From the NCBI GenBank assembly GCA_033557835.1, contig JAWQRO010000482.1:1-38177 (forward strand): a DNA stretch of 38,177 bases, in the 5' to 3' direction. The position numbers were made by a program, and so were the translations under genes. Under the pieces are notes generated by a model. The model saw nothing but the letters and a program-made list of their open reading frames with translations, was not told the DNA's origin and made no database searches. This DNA comes from Helochares maculicollis. Taxonomy: Eukaryota; Arthropoda; Insecta; Coleoptera; Hydrophilidae. This document shows positions 1 through 10,135 of this stretch, piece by piece. How positions within the stretch are numbered: position 1 is the stretch's first letter; the number at the start of each line of letters is the position of its first letter.

Positions 1-182
1 ATAATACCAGGCCGTGATTACATTACCGTGCTAAACGCTAAACATATGGTTTAAATAATGGAAATAAATTCAGCAGCACCCTGTATATGCAGCCGTTTTA
101 TTCCTGATTGTACTAAACAATTTCTATTGCTAAATAAATACGGAAAGTTTATCTGAAATATTAAAATTAGATTTTGTAGGCA

Positions 183-188
183 TTTATT
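183..188 (-). promoter_or_regulatory. possible polyadenylation signal (AATAAA) of sPLA2
   Basis: AATAAA on the minus strand lies about 135 nt downstream of the sPLA2 stop codon. The region is AT-rich, so chance occurrence is likely enough that this is only tentative. A further copy lies near 95. Confidence 0.3.
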
Positions 189-322
189 TAGTAGACAAAA
201 ACTCAAAACACTAAACAAGTGATATCCCAAAAATATATTGGTAACAAGTACAGTATAAAAATAATAAATAAAGCAAGACAGATTCTTTTCATTTTATGTA
301 CATTATATATATCTGCATTAAT

Positions 323-489
323 CTAAAATAACATTAAAGCGTTCTGAAGTAATCTCCATGGCGATGATTTACAAAGTGCCCTTGACGATGGACAAGGGTA
401 TTTACTTAGGCACTCGGATAAAACCCTGTCACATTCGCATAGTCTTTGAGCACAAGAACCAGGACCTCCCCACTCCCCATGTTCTACGG
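323..489 (-). CDS. sPLA2 exon 5: C-terminal Cys-rich part and stop
   Basis: The exon encodes VEHGEWGGPGSCAQ, the LCECDR motif with the second catalytic Asp, and CLSKYPCPSSRALC, ending SPWRLLQNALMLF and TAG. Even Cys spacing and the CxCD motif fit the PLA2 fold. A possible minus-strand polyadenylation signal lies at 183-188, about 135 nt past the stop. Confidence 0.93.
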
Positions 490-1973
490 CTAAAATTTCA
501 AAAGATGTTGATGAAATTTTAAAAGACTGGTATAGTTTCTTACCGCATAATGGTTTGTTGTTGTAGCAACGCCAGAAATAAGGCACAAAGTAAACTAAAT
601 ACATTGGGCAATTCGCCGTATTATAACACCAATCATGATATTTACAACATCTAAAAAATAATACAATTTTAATGTAATCAAAAACTATTATAACTGTAAG
701 AAATCGTAAAAATCATACATAATGTATACTACTAATTAGTTATAAAGCCATTGTTTAAAAGTTTTTAATACCTGTCAATGCCATCAACTGCATATCCTGA
801 ACCTAGAAATCCACAGTAACATCCATAGCCTTTATAGATAAGAGGATTGCAGCCAGTCGCACAACTCACCATGTTATATAAATGCACAACCCCTCGTTTT
901 GAGCGAGACTCTTGAATGGAGAAAATTTGCCTAGTATCTACTATATTTGCGACTACTTGAGGAGAGCTTGAAGGATTTGTAGAGATATTTTGACTGTGTT
1001 GATATTTTTCTTGAGTGCTGTTGAAGCTGCAGAAAACAAGTTAAAAGTCATGGAGGATGCAAGTACAGTTTTGAAAAGAATCGTTTATACTTGATATTAC
1101 TACTAAAGCTCCGTGGAAATATTAGACGTGGGGAAATGTCAGTCGTGGTGAAGTCATAGTGGCGCGAATAAGTACTTAACTATTTGTACAAATGTTGTTT
1201 ATCGCAACAAAAAAGTTGTAAAATTTTATGCAAACAAACAACTTACTTTTTCTGCCCATTGTTGAAACGAGTCGACGGCCCAAAGGGGTTGTTTGCATAC
1301 CCCAAGTAAACAGTTAGGTTTCGTGGATTTTGAAGTTTTTCTGTAGGCGACCCTATCGAAATCCAGGGGCCCTCTTGGGAGTGACCGATGCTATTGGTAA
1401 TGTCCATACTACAAACTAAAATATTTGTAAATTCAATAAATGCAAATTTAACATTTCCCGTTTGAAAACAAAAAGAGTTGTGATTACGATTTGTGTACCA
1501 AGATTACCTTTTTCTTGCATCGACGTTTTTTAATGTAGTTAAGCGTTCGATTTCATCGTATGTGGAGATTAAGCGAAACGAATTGAATGTAGGATACCTA
1601 CTTTGATTGGTAAAGGTAACGTTAAAATAGAGTTTATAAAGGTTGCATCTGTATAAAAGAAGACCAATAGGAACATGAAGGTTGCAAAGGACTAGTTTAT
1701 ATACATTTATTATGTATATGTATAAAAGGGATTATCCAGCTTATTCTAAAACAAATTTGGAAATCATATTTACCTTTACAAAATCGAATTCGTTTCATTA
1801 ATATACATGTGGGTGCAATCCAAAGAAATGTTAAACATTTTCTCCGAGTTTTCCCTCGATTTTCTTCGAGGACCGTTTAAAATTAATGAGCTTCGGATTG
1901 TTTTCTTTTTCTTCACACCCCATAAAATAACTAACAGTAGAATTTTACGGAAACACAGAAACTGCTCAAGCAT
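323..1973 (-). CDS. secretory phospholipase A2, five coding exons (complete)
   Basis: This is a calcium-dependent secreted phospholipase A2, which hydrolyses the sn-2 ester of phospholipids outside the cell. Coding exons are complement of 1919-1973, 1247-1415, 772-1026, 544-650 and 323-489. Junction phases 1, 2, 2 and 1 all match, giving 753 nt or 250 residues. Residues 1-19 form a hydrophobic signal peptide (ILLLVILWV). Residues 20-119 are a Ser/Asn-rich propeptide with three N-glycosylation sequons (N51, N77, N88), ending in SRSKR. The mature enzyme starts at G120 (about 131 residues, normal for the family). It has the calcium loop YGCYCGFLGSG (142-152), the active site CCKYHDWCY (H165, D166, Y169) and the CECD motif with D216. 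The position equivalent to bovine Gly32 is L149; that ligand is a backbone carbonyl, so activity need not be lost. The catalytic exons are secure. The first exon is less certain because its donor, GTGTGA, is weak. Confidence 0.87.
490..543 (-). other. 54-nt intron 4 of sPLA2, in-frame and stop-free
   Basis: The intron starts GTAAGAAACT and ends TTTTGAAATTTTAG. Its length is a multiple of three and it contains no stop, so the reading frame runs through it. It is called as an intron because removing it joins PLC to AVEHGEWGGPGSC, the expected spacing for this enzyme, and because both splice sites fit the consensus. If retained it would add 18 residues. Confidence 0.8.
544..650 (-). CDS. sPLA2 exon 4: catalytic HD motif
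   Basis: After the acceptor ATTATTTTTTAG, the exon encodes CCKYHDWCY, with the catalytic His-Asp pair, then NCPMYLVYFVPYFWRCYNNK and PLC. The donor is G|GTAAGA, phase 1. Confidence 0.95.
772..1026 (-). CDS. sPLA2 exon 3: propeptide end, Lys-Arg site, calcium loop
   Basis: The exon lies between acceptor CTTGTTTTCTGCAG and donor ACAG|GTATT. Its first part is Ser/Asn/Gln-rich and ends in the dibasic SRSKR. The mature enzyme then begins with GVVHLYNMVSCATGC and reaches the calcium loop YGCYCGFLGSG and the lead-in AVDGID to the active site. It leaves in phase 2; joining to exon 4 makes the Arg before CC. Confidence 0.92.
1247..1415 (-). CDS. sPLA2 exon 2: propeptide
   Basis: This 169-nt open segment stands out in GC content. 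It lies between an acceptor (ATATTTTAG) and a strong donor (AAAAA|GTAAGT). It encodes residues 20-74, including GPWISIGSP and NPRNLTVYLGY. It enters in phase 1 and leaves in phase 2, which matches exon 3. I do not recognise a domain in it; it is the N-terminal half of the propeptide. Confidence 0.75.
1919..1973 (-). CDS. sPLA2 exon 1: start codon and signal peptide
   Basis: This exon encodes MLEQFLCFRKILLLVILW plus one base. It was chosen because it gives a hydrophobic signal peptide and because a donor at G|GTGTGA leaves phase 1, exactly what exon 2 needs; the joined codon is Val. The donor is not a strong consensus, so another upstream first exon remains possible. The ATG in exon 2 (AGT ATG GAC) is an alternative start but would give no signal peptide. 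Confidence 0.6.
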
Positions 1974-4900
1974 TTGTTTATCTTATGTAATTGCTTGAAT
2001 ACGTGTGATGTATTTGTTTTGTAAAACGCAAGCACCATTGTTGGATTCTCATGAAAGTGTTGCAAATAACGAATGAATGCAAGGAATATATTTTAATTTT
2101 TATCTTTCATTATAAATGTATTATTCTCATACGGGCAGGTATGTGAAATATCATGGTCGTCGTTTGTAGAGCAAAATGTGGTTTACTTTATGATAGACGA
2201 TACATTCATGAAGTAAATGTTAAAACTCCAGAGGCTGTGATTGCAGTTCAATTACGTCTGAAGTTTAAGCAGAATCTAGAAAGAAAACACGCAGCAATCA
2301 CGATTTACTGATTAAATGTGTCTTCTCGTGTCAGTTTAAGAAAGAACTCGATGTGAAAGGTCATGGTAAGCTTACATAACCACCTACAAATCTTGCATTT
2401 CGCTTCACAACTTTTAAACAGATGGTTCCATTACTAATCCCACAATGTTTTCTTTGTTAATGGCTATATTACCGTGTTAAATGAATTCTCTTGCAACATT
2501 TTATTGTGAAGATTTTTGTTAGGTTTGAGTAATAAAAATGGGTGGATTGAGTAAGGAATTTTGATTATGATTATAAAAATTTGTATTCAAACTTTGGAGA
2601 CAATAAAACGCGGAGAAACCCGCTACACCCAAAAAATGTTGGCAAATTCGCACCTTTGTAGCTATAATTATCGCGTTATTAAACGAAATTATGCAAATTT
2701 ATAATCGCGAAACTCACAAGCAAATACCGAAATTTCCTTTTTCTAAAGCAATTTATATGTATTAAATATTGTAATTTTGATATTATTGGATACGTAGAAT
2801 TTTATGGTCGTTTTATAGTCGAAAGGGTCATTTATCTATAAATGGTTGTTAGAAAGGTTAAACAGAAGCAGCAAGCTATAAAATGTACCGTTTTTATTAT
2901 GAAAAGGCAATGAGGTAGATATTCAAGTATATGACATTAAATTTTGGATGTTTTATCTCGGTTTTTGCAAATAGCTCGTAAAACATATAACAATTTTAAA
3001 TGAAATTTATGAAGTGCAATTTGTGTAAGCAGCTCAAGTGCATCGATCGCAAACAAATTATAAAAATGTATGAATTATTAGTGGGCTAAATGAGTAATAA
3101 ATAGTCCAGTAAGAAAACATGTGATTACCTGCATACACAATTAAGGATATTCCTAAATTCACTGAAAATATTAGTCGATTCATTTTCTTTCAACCAAGTA
3201 ACTGGAGGGTCTCTCACTGACCAATATATCACATTTGTTAGATGAGTTCTTTACACAAAACCTACTTGCAATTTACATAACTATCACAGAAAAAAATTAA
3301 CGATGTCCAATGCGTCGATGCAACAGCTACTAATTGTCACTACATTATTTTACGACATGATGCACTTTACACATTTGCGTAAAATGTTAAACGCAGGTAA
3401 ACCGAGTCAACGTAAATAGTTTATCCTTGTGGGCCACATAAGTTGAGGCTTTGTTTAATATTTCTTTACAACACCGAGCGTTAAACTAACGGTTTAGTGA
3501 AAACGAAAATAATCCTGAAAGAGAGTCTGAGTAGTTACATTTCACTCGTTTCATTTCCCTTTCAGTTGACTTCACGTGTAGTTGGATCGCGGTGTCTCGG
3601 TGGGGCTAGGTAATTCGCTCCTTGGTGTGTCGAGCATGTTAAATCCACGGCCCATCAAGAATAGTATTGTTTCATTTTTGATGTATCGTTGAGATTACAA
3701 CAATGAACTAGTTGGCATTACGCATCTAGTATGGAGATTACCATTACCTCTGTGATTTCTACGTATAAATTTAAGAACACATACATGGCTAAAATACGGA
3801 TAGTGTGATGACTTTTCAAAATTTAAAACAATACATTTTCTTCTGCTAAACATGTAAAGTAATTTAAGTGCTTTTATGGCCACGCAAATGGAAATATGAG
3901 GCTTGATTTATAATAACGAATCGTTGTAATCACTTGGTGGAAATTCCATACAATTAGAACGTTTTCTTTTTTCAAACGAAATTTCACACTTGAAAAGTTA
4001 GACATAAATTAATCCTGAGTGTATTTCTCTTATTTAATTTTCATGAGTATACTTTATTTCTCTGATTGGTCTTCTAGAACAATGGTTTTTAAGTACATTT
4101 AGGCTTAATTAATGATTTCATTCTAATAATTTATTAATAGAATTTTGTGATTTAGGCTTCTAAATGGAATTAACAACTTGCTTTGCGTTTCTTAGTTCTG
4201 ATTAAGCGTCTTTCCGTACAAAATAAATCTCGAAATGTTTTTGCTCCGCAACAACATTGATAGCAAGTGTCATAAATGAGTGGGAAAAATCGCGGAAACA
4301 GCTTTGTTTCATTAAATTTAAAACAAACATTTCATTTCTCTTTTGTCTTTACGTTACTGTGTAGTCATCCAGAGATGGATTTCATTTTATGCTGTCAATG
4401 GCCACGCGGAAAATTCTGAGTGAAACTGTGCAATATTTTTACAAAATAATTTATCTTTCTTGACAGTAAATGCTTTTACACAGAACATCAAGTGTTTTTA
4501 CGACTATAACTTTCGTGTTTTGTCCAAAAATGATCATTTTTCATCTCAGAAAAACTTCTCGCACTACATTTAATCACGTACTTATGTAGTGCTCTTGCTT
4601 CATCTCAAATGGCGCAAAAGTCCTTGTAAGTGCATGAATAATTCGTCAATTAAAGCACGCATCATTAAATTCAATATTATTGAATATGACACAAACAACT
4701 CACGGCAAATGGCTTTTAAGGAAAAAATCATTGAACATCGCACTCTGATGCAGGCGCAAACAAAATAAACGATCACTACGCTAATATAAGGATCGTTATG
4801 TAAAATATATTTGTAAGATAGAATTTTAGTTGCCTAAAATTATCGACATTCGTACGTGATAAGCATACCACCGTCATTATAATACAACTAATTTATAAAA

Positions 4901-6918
4901 ATCGAAAGTTTGTGTAGCGCATCTGCCGATTTTATTACACAGTTTTATATTAATACTGCCTTGATTTATTACCCCAGAAAAGAATTTCGTGAAAGAAGCC
5001 GCATGAGAACCGCCTCGTTTTATTAATGCGGTTATAATTAGATAGACTTAATAGTCTTTGACAATTCCAGCAATAAAACGGATTTTCTAAATTACTAAAC
5101 AATTAACAGCTTTTTCAGTAGTACACGTAATATCTTAGGAGGAGAAAAAAGGTACAAATTATTATGTTTATTTTATAGGTGAGAAGAGTCTAGGAACAAA
5201 GAGCACGACGAAATTGAAAGTTCGCAATTCTGGTTAATTACGACGTTATCTTTTATTTCTTGGACTTTCGCCAGCATTTTCAAGTTCCTAATGTCAATGT
5301 TAAACGCGCTCTACTCACTTGAAGCTTAAAAGCCGAATAATTCTTCTTGGAACAACTGAATTCATTCATTAGCATCAATGAATGCAAACGTGATCTAGCG
5401 GCTATAATAATTCAGTTGTAAGAAAAATAATAAAGTCGGTGATGACTTTAATTTTCTCTTGGTTTGAGCAATCTTCATTTCAACGGTGTATGTTTGCATA
5501 TATGTCACGATGATTGAGTCTGGACCAACACTTCCAAAGCGAAGAGGTGGGCATTTATATGAACTCTTTGTTTACATTAATTAAAGCTGTTCATTATTTG
5601 GAGGATTCCGTATTATCATGGAACACCGGAGAATAATTATCTAGTTTGTTTATGTGAACATTGAATGTCCTGAAATGTCTTTTATTAGTTATGAACATTT
5701 TTCACCTCACATTTTCTATTAATTTTGACTATAATACTAGTCTTGCTTGTCGATAGTGTCTTTTGAGTTTAAAACTTTAAAATTACAACGTTTAGAATTT
5801 ATTCGTTTTATGGAGACATTAAATCTGCAATTAAGCCAATCTTGTTATGTAAATGTGATACTGAACCCAAATCGATTTATTTTAAATCGTAAAATTATAT
5901 TCTTCATGCCTGAGATTAAGATATAGAATATAGATACAGAGACTATGTCTGGCAAGCATTTAGATAATTATTCGTTGCGTAGAATCTGTTCTTTCGCTTT
6001 TTTTTAATAGATTAGCTTATTATACATACACATTGAAAATAATACGATGCTTTAAGTATGCAGTTTGATTTTCAAAGCCATCACAAAATTGCAATGGAAA
6101 ATTGACAAATATGTTAAGTTAATCTACTCATATTTGACCGTCTGTAACTTCATGAAACGTAGAAGAAAAGCTGAATGTTATGAGCATTTTAAATAGTGTA
6201 TAATTCACTTTTGATATTGATTTTAGGGGGTCTATAAGTATTGCCTTTTTTAATTTACACCATTATAATTTTCTGTAATGAAGTTAAAGTGTACACGCTA
6301 TTTTACAAGTTTGCCATTGATGAAAACTCGTAAAAATGCCATTTTACCTTTGGACATTTGTTTTGAATTTCAAATACAAATAAAGAAATAAGTTTTCAGC
6401 AGTGAAATAATTTATGTGGAACCAAAGAAAACAGTTAGGAAAAAATACTTATAGCCCTCTGCAGTATTTATTTGTAAATTGAGAAAATGGCATAAAGAGT
6501 TTGATATATTGTGTACCAATTTGTTGGGCCATAAAGTAAAATTACTAACTAGCTTGAGGCCGTTTTACTATAGTCTCGGAGGATTTTTTCAAGTGCATCC
6601 GTCTTCGATATTAAAAATTCTTAAAGACAGCCTGTGTGCATAGACAAAAAGTTTACCCGTTTCTGTATTTTTAAGCCAAAGATTTAATGTAGCTACTCGA
6701 TATGTTTGGCACTACAAATATGCATTGGAAGGTGTAAAACAAAACAAGTGCGAATCCTTTTATTATCCATAAGTAAACATACTGCTCAAACATATTATCT
6801 GTATAAATTTACACACTGACATTCTGCAAATAATGTTTTGCTACAGTTAATATTGCTCTTGTAAATATCTATAGTAAGTCAATAAAGTTTGACTTATTCT
6901 CTTAAATTGAAGCTGCAT
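1974..6918. other. AT-rich DNA with no recognised gene
   Basis: Only short chance ORFs occur here, none with recognisable motifs. Upstream regulatory DNA and the 5' UTR of the minus-strand sPLA2 gene should lie near its left edge. The one GC-richer spot is around 3540-3660. Confidence 0.6.
3566..3609 (+). other. GC-richer island with paired splice signals, possible small exon
   Basis: A pyrimidine-rich acceptor (TTTCCCTTTCAG) is followed by 44 nt of clearly higher GC and then a donor-like GTAATT. One frame is open (LTSRVVGSRCLGGA). It could be a small exon, a non-coding first exon or promoter element of either strand, or chance. No homology is recognised. Confidence 0.2.
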
Positions 6919-6959
6919 TTATTTGAGAACTAAAAATAAAACAACCATGTTACAATCAT

Positions 6960-7134
6960 CATAGTTGCACAGCCTCTGAAGTTCATTGCTGTACATCTGT
7001 CCATGGATTGCCACTCTTTTTACATCATCAGTCCAATGGTTAGGTGATCTGCTTGTGCTGCGATTATCTGTTCGCGGTCTCCATTCTGACCATTTTTCGG
7101 TCAAATTCTGACTACACGCCCGATACATCTCCAT
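6960..7134 (-). pseudogene. LINE (non-LTR retrotransposon) C-terminal fragment
   Basis: The minus-strand translation contains KWSEWRPRTDNRSTSRSPNH directly followed by WTDDVKRVA. This corresponds to the WRPRT...GRPPTRWTDD-type motif near the end of many arthropod LINE reverse transcriptase proteins, probably RTE-like. The usual Gly-Arg-Pro has become SRSP. About 60 residues are recognisable. No reverse transcriptase core is attached, so this is a 3'-end remnant. It ends about 100 bp from a mariner insertion and lies on the same strand. Confidence 0.6.
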
Positions 7135-7237
7135 TTTAATCTAGCTGTATGCTATATGTGTACAATTTTTGTTCATATCTCCGCATTTATATGCCATCAC
7201 AGGTAACATGCCGCTAAAACACTTTTCTCTTAAGATG

Positions 7238-7257
7238 CCAGGTGCGCAAGTTAAAAT
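7238..7257 (+). repeat. 3' terminal inverted repeat of Mos1-like mariner A
   Basis: It reads CCAGGTGCGCAAGTTAAAAT, the inverted partner of 8436-8455 with small differences. Confidence 0.85.
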
Positions 7258-7287
7258 GTCGTTTTTTCAGGAAAAATACGCAATTAT

Positions 7288-8283
7288 TTAAGAAAAATGG
7301 TAAAACATTTTTAATTCAAGGTATTGGCCCTCGCTTTTGACATATTTTATCCAACTCTCGGACAATTTATGGATATCATTCCAAAAGAAAGCTTCAACTT
7401 TCATTGACATCCATTCATCGAGCCATTTTTGTACATCCTCGAAAGTCTTAAGGTGTTTCTCAGCCAGTGCGTGTCCGATCGATGAGAAGAGACGGCAATC
7501 AGAAGGCGCCAGGTTTGGTGAATACGGCCTGAGGGGTAAGAGTTCCCAACCAAGCGAAGAAATCGTTTCTTTGACCACTTTGGCTGAACATGCAGGAGCG
7601 TTATTATGCTGCAAAATGACTGTGCTATGTCTTCGATCCCGTTCTGGGCGTATTTCGATAAATGCGTGGTTTAAATTGATCATTTGTTGTCCGTAGTGGA
7701 CGCTATTAACTGTTTCGCCGAGTTTGAGAAGCTCGTAATACACTACTTCCTCCTGATCCTATCACATACAGCATTGTCTTCCTCTCAAAACCATCTGGTT
7801 TTGTACTCGATGTTGATGCTTTTCCTGGCGTTACCCACGATTTCTTTCGTTTGGGATTCTCAAAATATATCCATTTTTTATCGCCAGCTACAGCCCGATA
7901 CAAATGTCGTTCGTCGAGTTTGTATGGAACCCATTTTCCAACTTTTTGAATCTTCCCCATGGCTGTCAGGCGATAGGAAATGACTTGCCGAGTGACATTC
8001 AACTGCTCCGCCATCATTTGTTGTATTTGCGTATCGGCTTCGTCCAATAATGTTTGTAATTCGTCGTCTTCAAAATTTTTTGGTCGATTTTAACGTTCTT
8101 TGTCAATAACATTAAACTCGCCCCTTTTAAAACGCTGAAACCAGCGTTCATAAGTCTCGATAGTTGGAGCAAAATCGCTGTCTCTACAAGAATTCGGTTA
8201 TTTTCCAGTGCCTTTTTCTTTTGATTGCCGAAGAAAATCATTACATGCCGCAAATGCTCTTTACTTGGCTCAAAATTCGACAC
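7288..8283 (-). pseudogene. mariner transposase pseudogene (copy A)
   Basis: This is a cut-and-paste DDD transposase of the Tc1/mariner superfamily, broken in several ways. The expected start ATG is GTG (8281-8283) before SNFEPSKEHLRHVMIFF. A frameshift lies around the ILVE segment, and a TAA interrupts the helix-turn-helix region. The link between DERHL and GDKKW is about 20 residues shorter than in Mos1. Another frameshift follows ERKTMLYV. The first catalytic Asp survives in GDKKWIYF and the third in SPNLAPSDC. The second has become Asn (QHNNAPA, codon 7603-7605). The C-terminus runs through KWLDEWMSMKVEAFFWNDIH to VKSEGQY. It cannot make an active enzyme. Confidence 0.92.
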
Positions 8284-8435
8284 GTTTAACACGAAAAAGA
8301 AGTATGCTACTACCTTGTAAACAACTAAACGAATACGACGTTTTGTAGTGGCTACTCTTACTAAAAAATGGCGCTTTGGGTTCCAACAGTTACTTCAATA
8401 GATTTCATGCGCCATCTCTTAACAACAAACCGATA

Positions 8436-8455
8436 TTTTAAACTTGCCCACCTGG
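8436..8455 (-). repeat. 5' terminal inverted repeat of Mos1-like mariner A
   Basis: On the minus strand it reads CCAGGTGGGCAAGTTTAAAA, matching the opposite end at 7238 and the 5' end of copy B at 17346. Confidence 0.85.
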
Positions 8456-8753
8456 CATATAGAACATTACTTTTAAATGTAATGTAATTTACTAAGCATA
8501 TTTTATGGTCTAGGAATTCATACTAATGCGTTTCCCAAATTATTTTGTTAGTTGCGTTTTTTTCACTATTAATGTTTTAACTATTTTCAGAGGTCTTTAA
8601 ATGGACTTTGACCAACGTGATCCACAAACTTGAGATATGAGATCGTTTCTCTGGCCACATTTATGCTTTTTTACTTAGAACATCAATTTAAACCATTTTA
8701 GAGAAACGTTGTGATCTCATTGGATTTTTCGTGATTGTGGTTACATTGCTGTA

Positions 8754-8784
8754 TACGAAGTGTGTTCAATAAGTATCGCGAATT
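8754..8784 (+). repeat. 5' terminal inverted repeat of MDQRTF-type mariner
   Basis: The repeat begins TACGAAGTGTGTTCAATAAG and continues to TATCGCGAATT. It pairs with 10157-10187, and TA precedes it. Confidence 0.85.
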
Positions 8785-8960
8785 GTGAATTTTCGCGGGT
8801 TACGTATATTCGAATTTCGATTTTTTTGTGGCGTTATGTTGGTAGTCATGTCTCTCACTTATACCGACAAGTTCGGTAATTTTGAATGTTCAGTTAATTG
8901 TTGACAGCTGCTTTGCTTGCACGTGTTTTGGCTCTTCTTCGATTTTTACCTATTCAAAAA

Positions 8961-10135
8961 ATGGATCAAAGAACCTTTATCAAATTTTGTGTGAAAAACG
9001 AAATTAAGTGTGTGGATGCATTCCGAATGTTGACTGTGGCATACGGAGAAGCTACCTTCGACCGAAGCAACGTTTATCGGTGGTACAAAATGTTCTCAGA
9101 AGGCCGAGCAGATGTGAACGACGAAGAGCGTGCCGGACGCCCGAGCACTTCAACAACAAACGAAAAAATTGATGATGTGAAGAAAATGGTATTGGCCAAA
9201 CGTCGAATCACCGTTAGAGAAGTTACTGAGGACCTAGACATATCGAATGGCTCGTGCCATTCGATTTTTATCAATGATTTGGGCATGAGACGGGTCGCCG
9301 CGAAATTCGTACCAAAATTGCTCGATTTCGACCAAAAACAGCTTCGCATGAAAATTGCTAATGAGCTGTTGTACTCTGTCCGCGACGACCCAAATTTGCT
9401 CCAGAGGGTAATAACTGGTGACGAATCGTTGGCTTACGATTATGATGTGGAAACCAAAGCTCAATCATCTCAATGGAAGCTGCCGCACGAACCAAGACCG
9501 AAAAAAGCGCGCCAAAATCGGTCGACTGTGAAAGATTTGCTTATCGTTTTCTTCGATTGCAGGGGCATGGTGCATCGTGAGTTCTTGCCACAAGGTAGAA
9601 CGGTCAATAAGGAATATTACTGCAAGTTATGCGTAATTTCCAAGAAGCAATCCGCCAGAAAATTTGTGGAAGAAAAAAAATTGGTTTTTGCACCACGATA
9701 ACGCCCCTGCTCACATATTTTTGCTTGTGCGCGACTTTTTGGTCAAAAACAACAGACTAATGATGCCGCAGCCACCATATTTCCCAGATCTGGCTACCTG
9801 TGACTTTTTCTTGTTCCCGAAACTAAAGAGGCCCATGAAAGGATGACGCTACGCTAATATTGAGGAGATAAAGATGGCATCGAAGGAGGAGCTGAATCGC
9901 GAACTTTATGTTTTTTCAAAAATTATTTATTTATTCATGAATATCTTATTTGTCCCCTTCAAAGTAATCTCCATGAGATATTATACACTTGTGCCAACGT
10001 TTTTTTAAATCTTCGAAGCACTTAAAAAAATCATTTTCCTTTATCAAGTGCTTCGAAGATTGGAAAAAACGTTGACACAAGTGTATAATATCTTATGGGG
10101 ATTACTTTGAAGGGGACAAAATAATGAATAAATAA
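8961..10135 (+). pseudogene. mariner transposase pseudogene (MDQRTF type)
   Basis: The frame is open from ATG 8961 for about 220 residues. It contains the N-terminal DNA-binding part (NVYRWYKMFSEGR, ERAGRPSTSTTNEKIDD, ITVREVTEDLDIS) and the first catalytic motif ITGDES, where the usual Trp is Leu. A one-base loss at about 9620 and a second lesion at about 9660 shift the frame. The domain resumes with LHHDNAPAH (second Asp) and PDLATCDFFLFPKLKRPMKG (third Asp). TGA at 9844-9846 replaces a likely CGA. After EELN the coding sequence is interrupted by inverted DNA at 9897. The C-terminus reappears in the right palindrome arm as KCFEDWKKR-stop-HKCIISYGDYFEGDK. Confidence 0.92.

Larger units (their letters stand above)
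7238..8455 (-). mobile_element. Mos1-like (mauritiana-type) mariner, inactive copy A
   Basis: This is a 1218-bp mariner in minus orientation. Its termini are inverted copies of CCAGGTGxGCAAGTTtAAAAT (CCAGGTGCGCAAGTTAAAAT at 7238 and the reverse complement of CCAGGTGGGCAAGTTTAAAA ending at 8455). These resemble the CCAGGTGTACAAG ends of Mos1. The flanks read TG on the left and CA on the right, which would fit a TA target duplication in which each side has since taken one transition. A second copy of the family lies at 17346-18449 and shares the 5' untranslated region and coding motifs. Confidence 0.9.

Noticed and set aside
1807..1998. 63-codon plus-strand ORF
   Set aside because: It is antisense to the phospholipase signal-peptide exon and its intron, with no splice context or motif of its own.
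7337..7983. Plus-strand ORFs of 119 and 99 codons
   Set aside because: They are antisense to the minus-strand mariner transposase, whose motifs account for the open frame.
9074..9464. Minus-strand ORFs of 91 and 76 codons
   Set aside because: They are antisense shadows of the plus-strand MDQRTF-type transposase.
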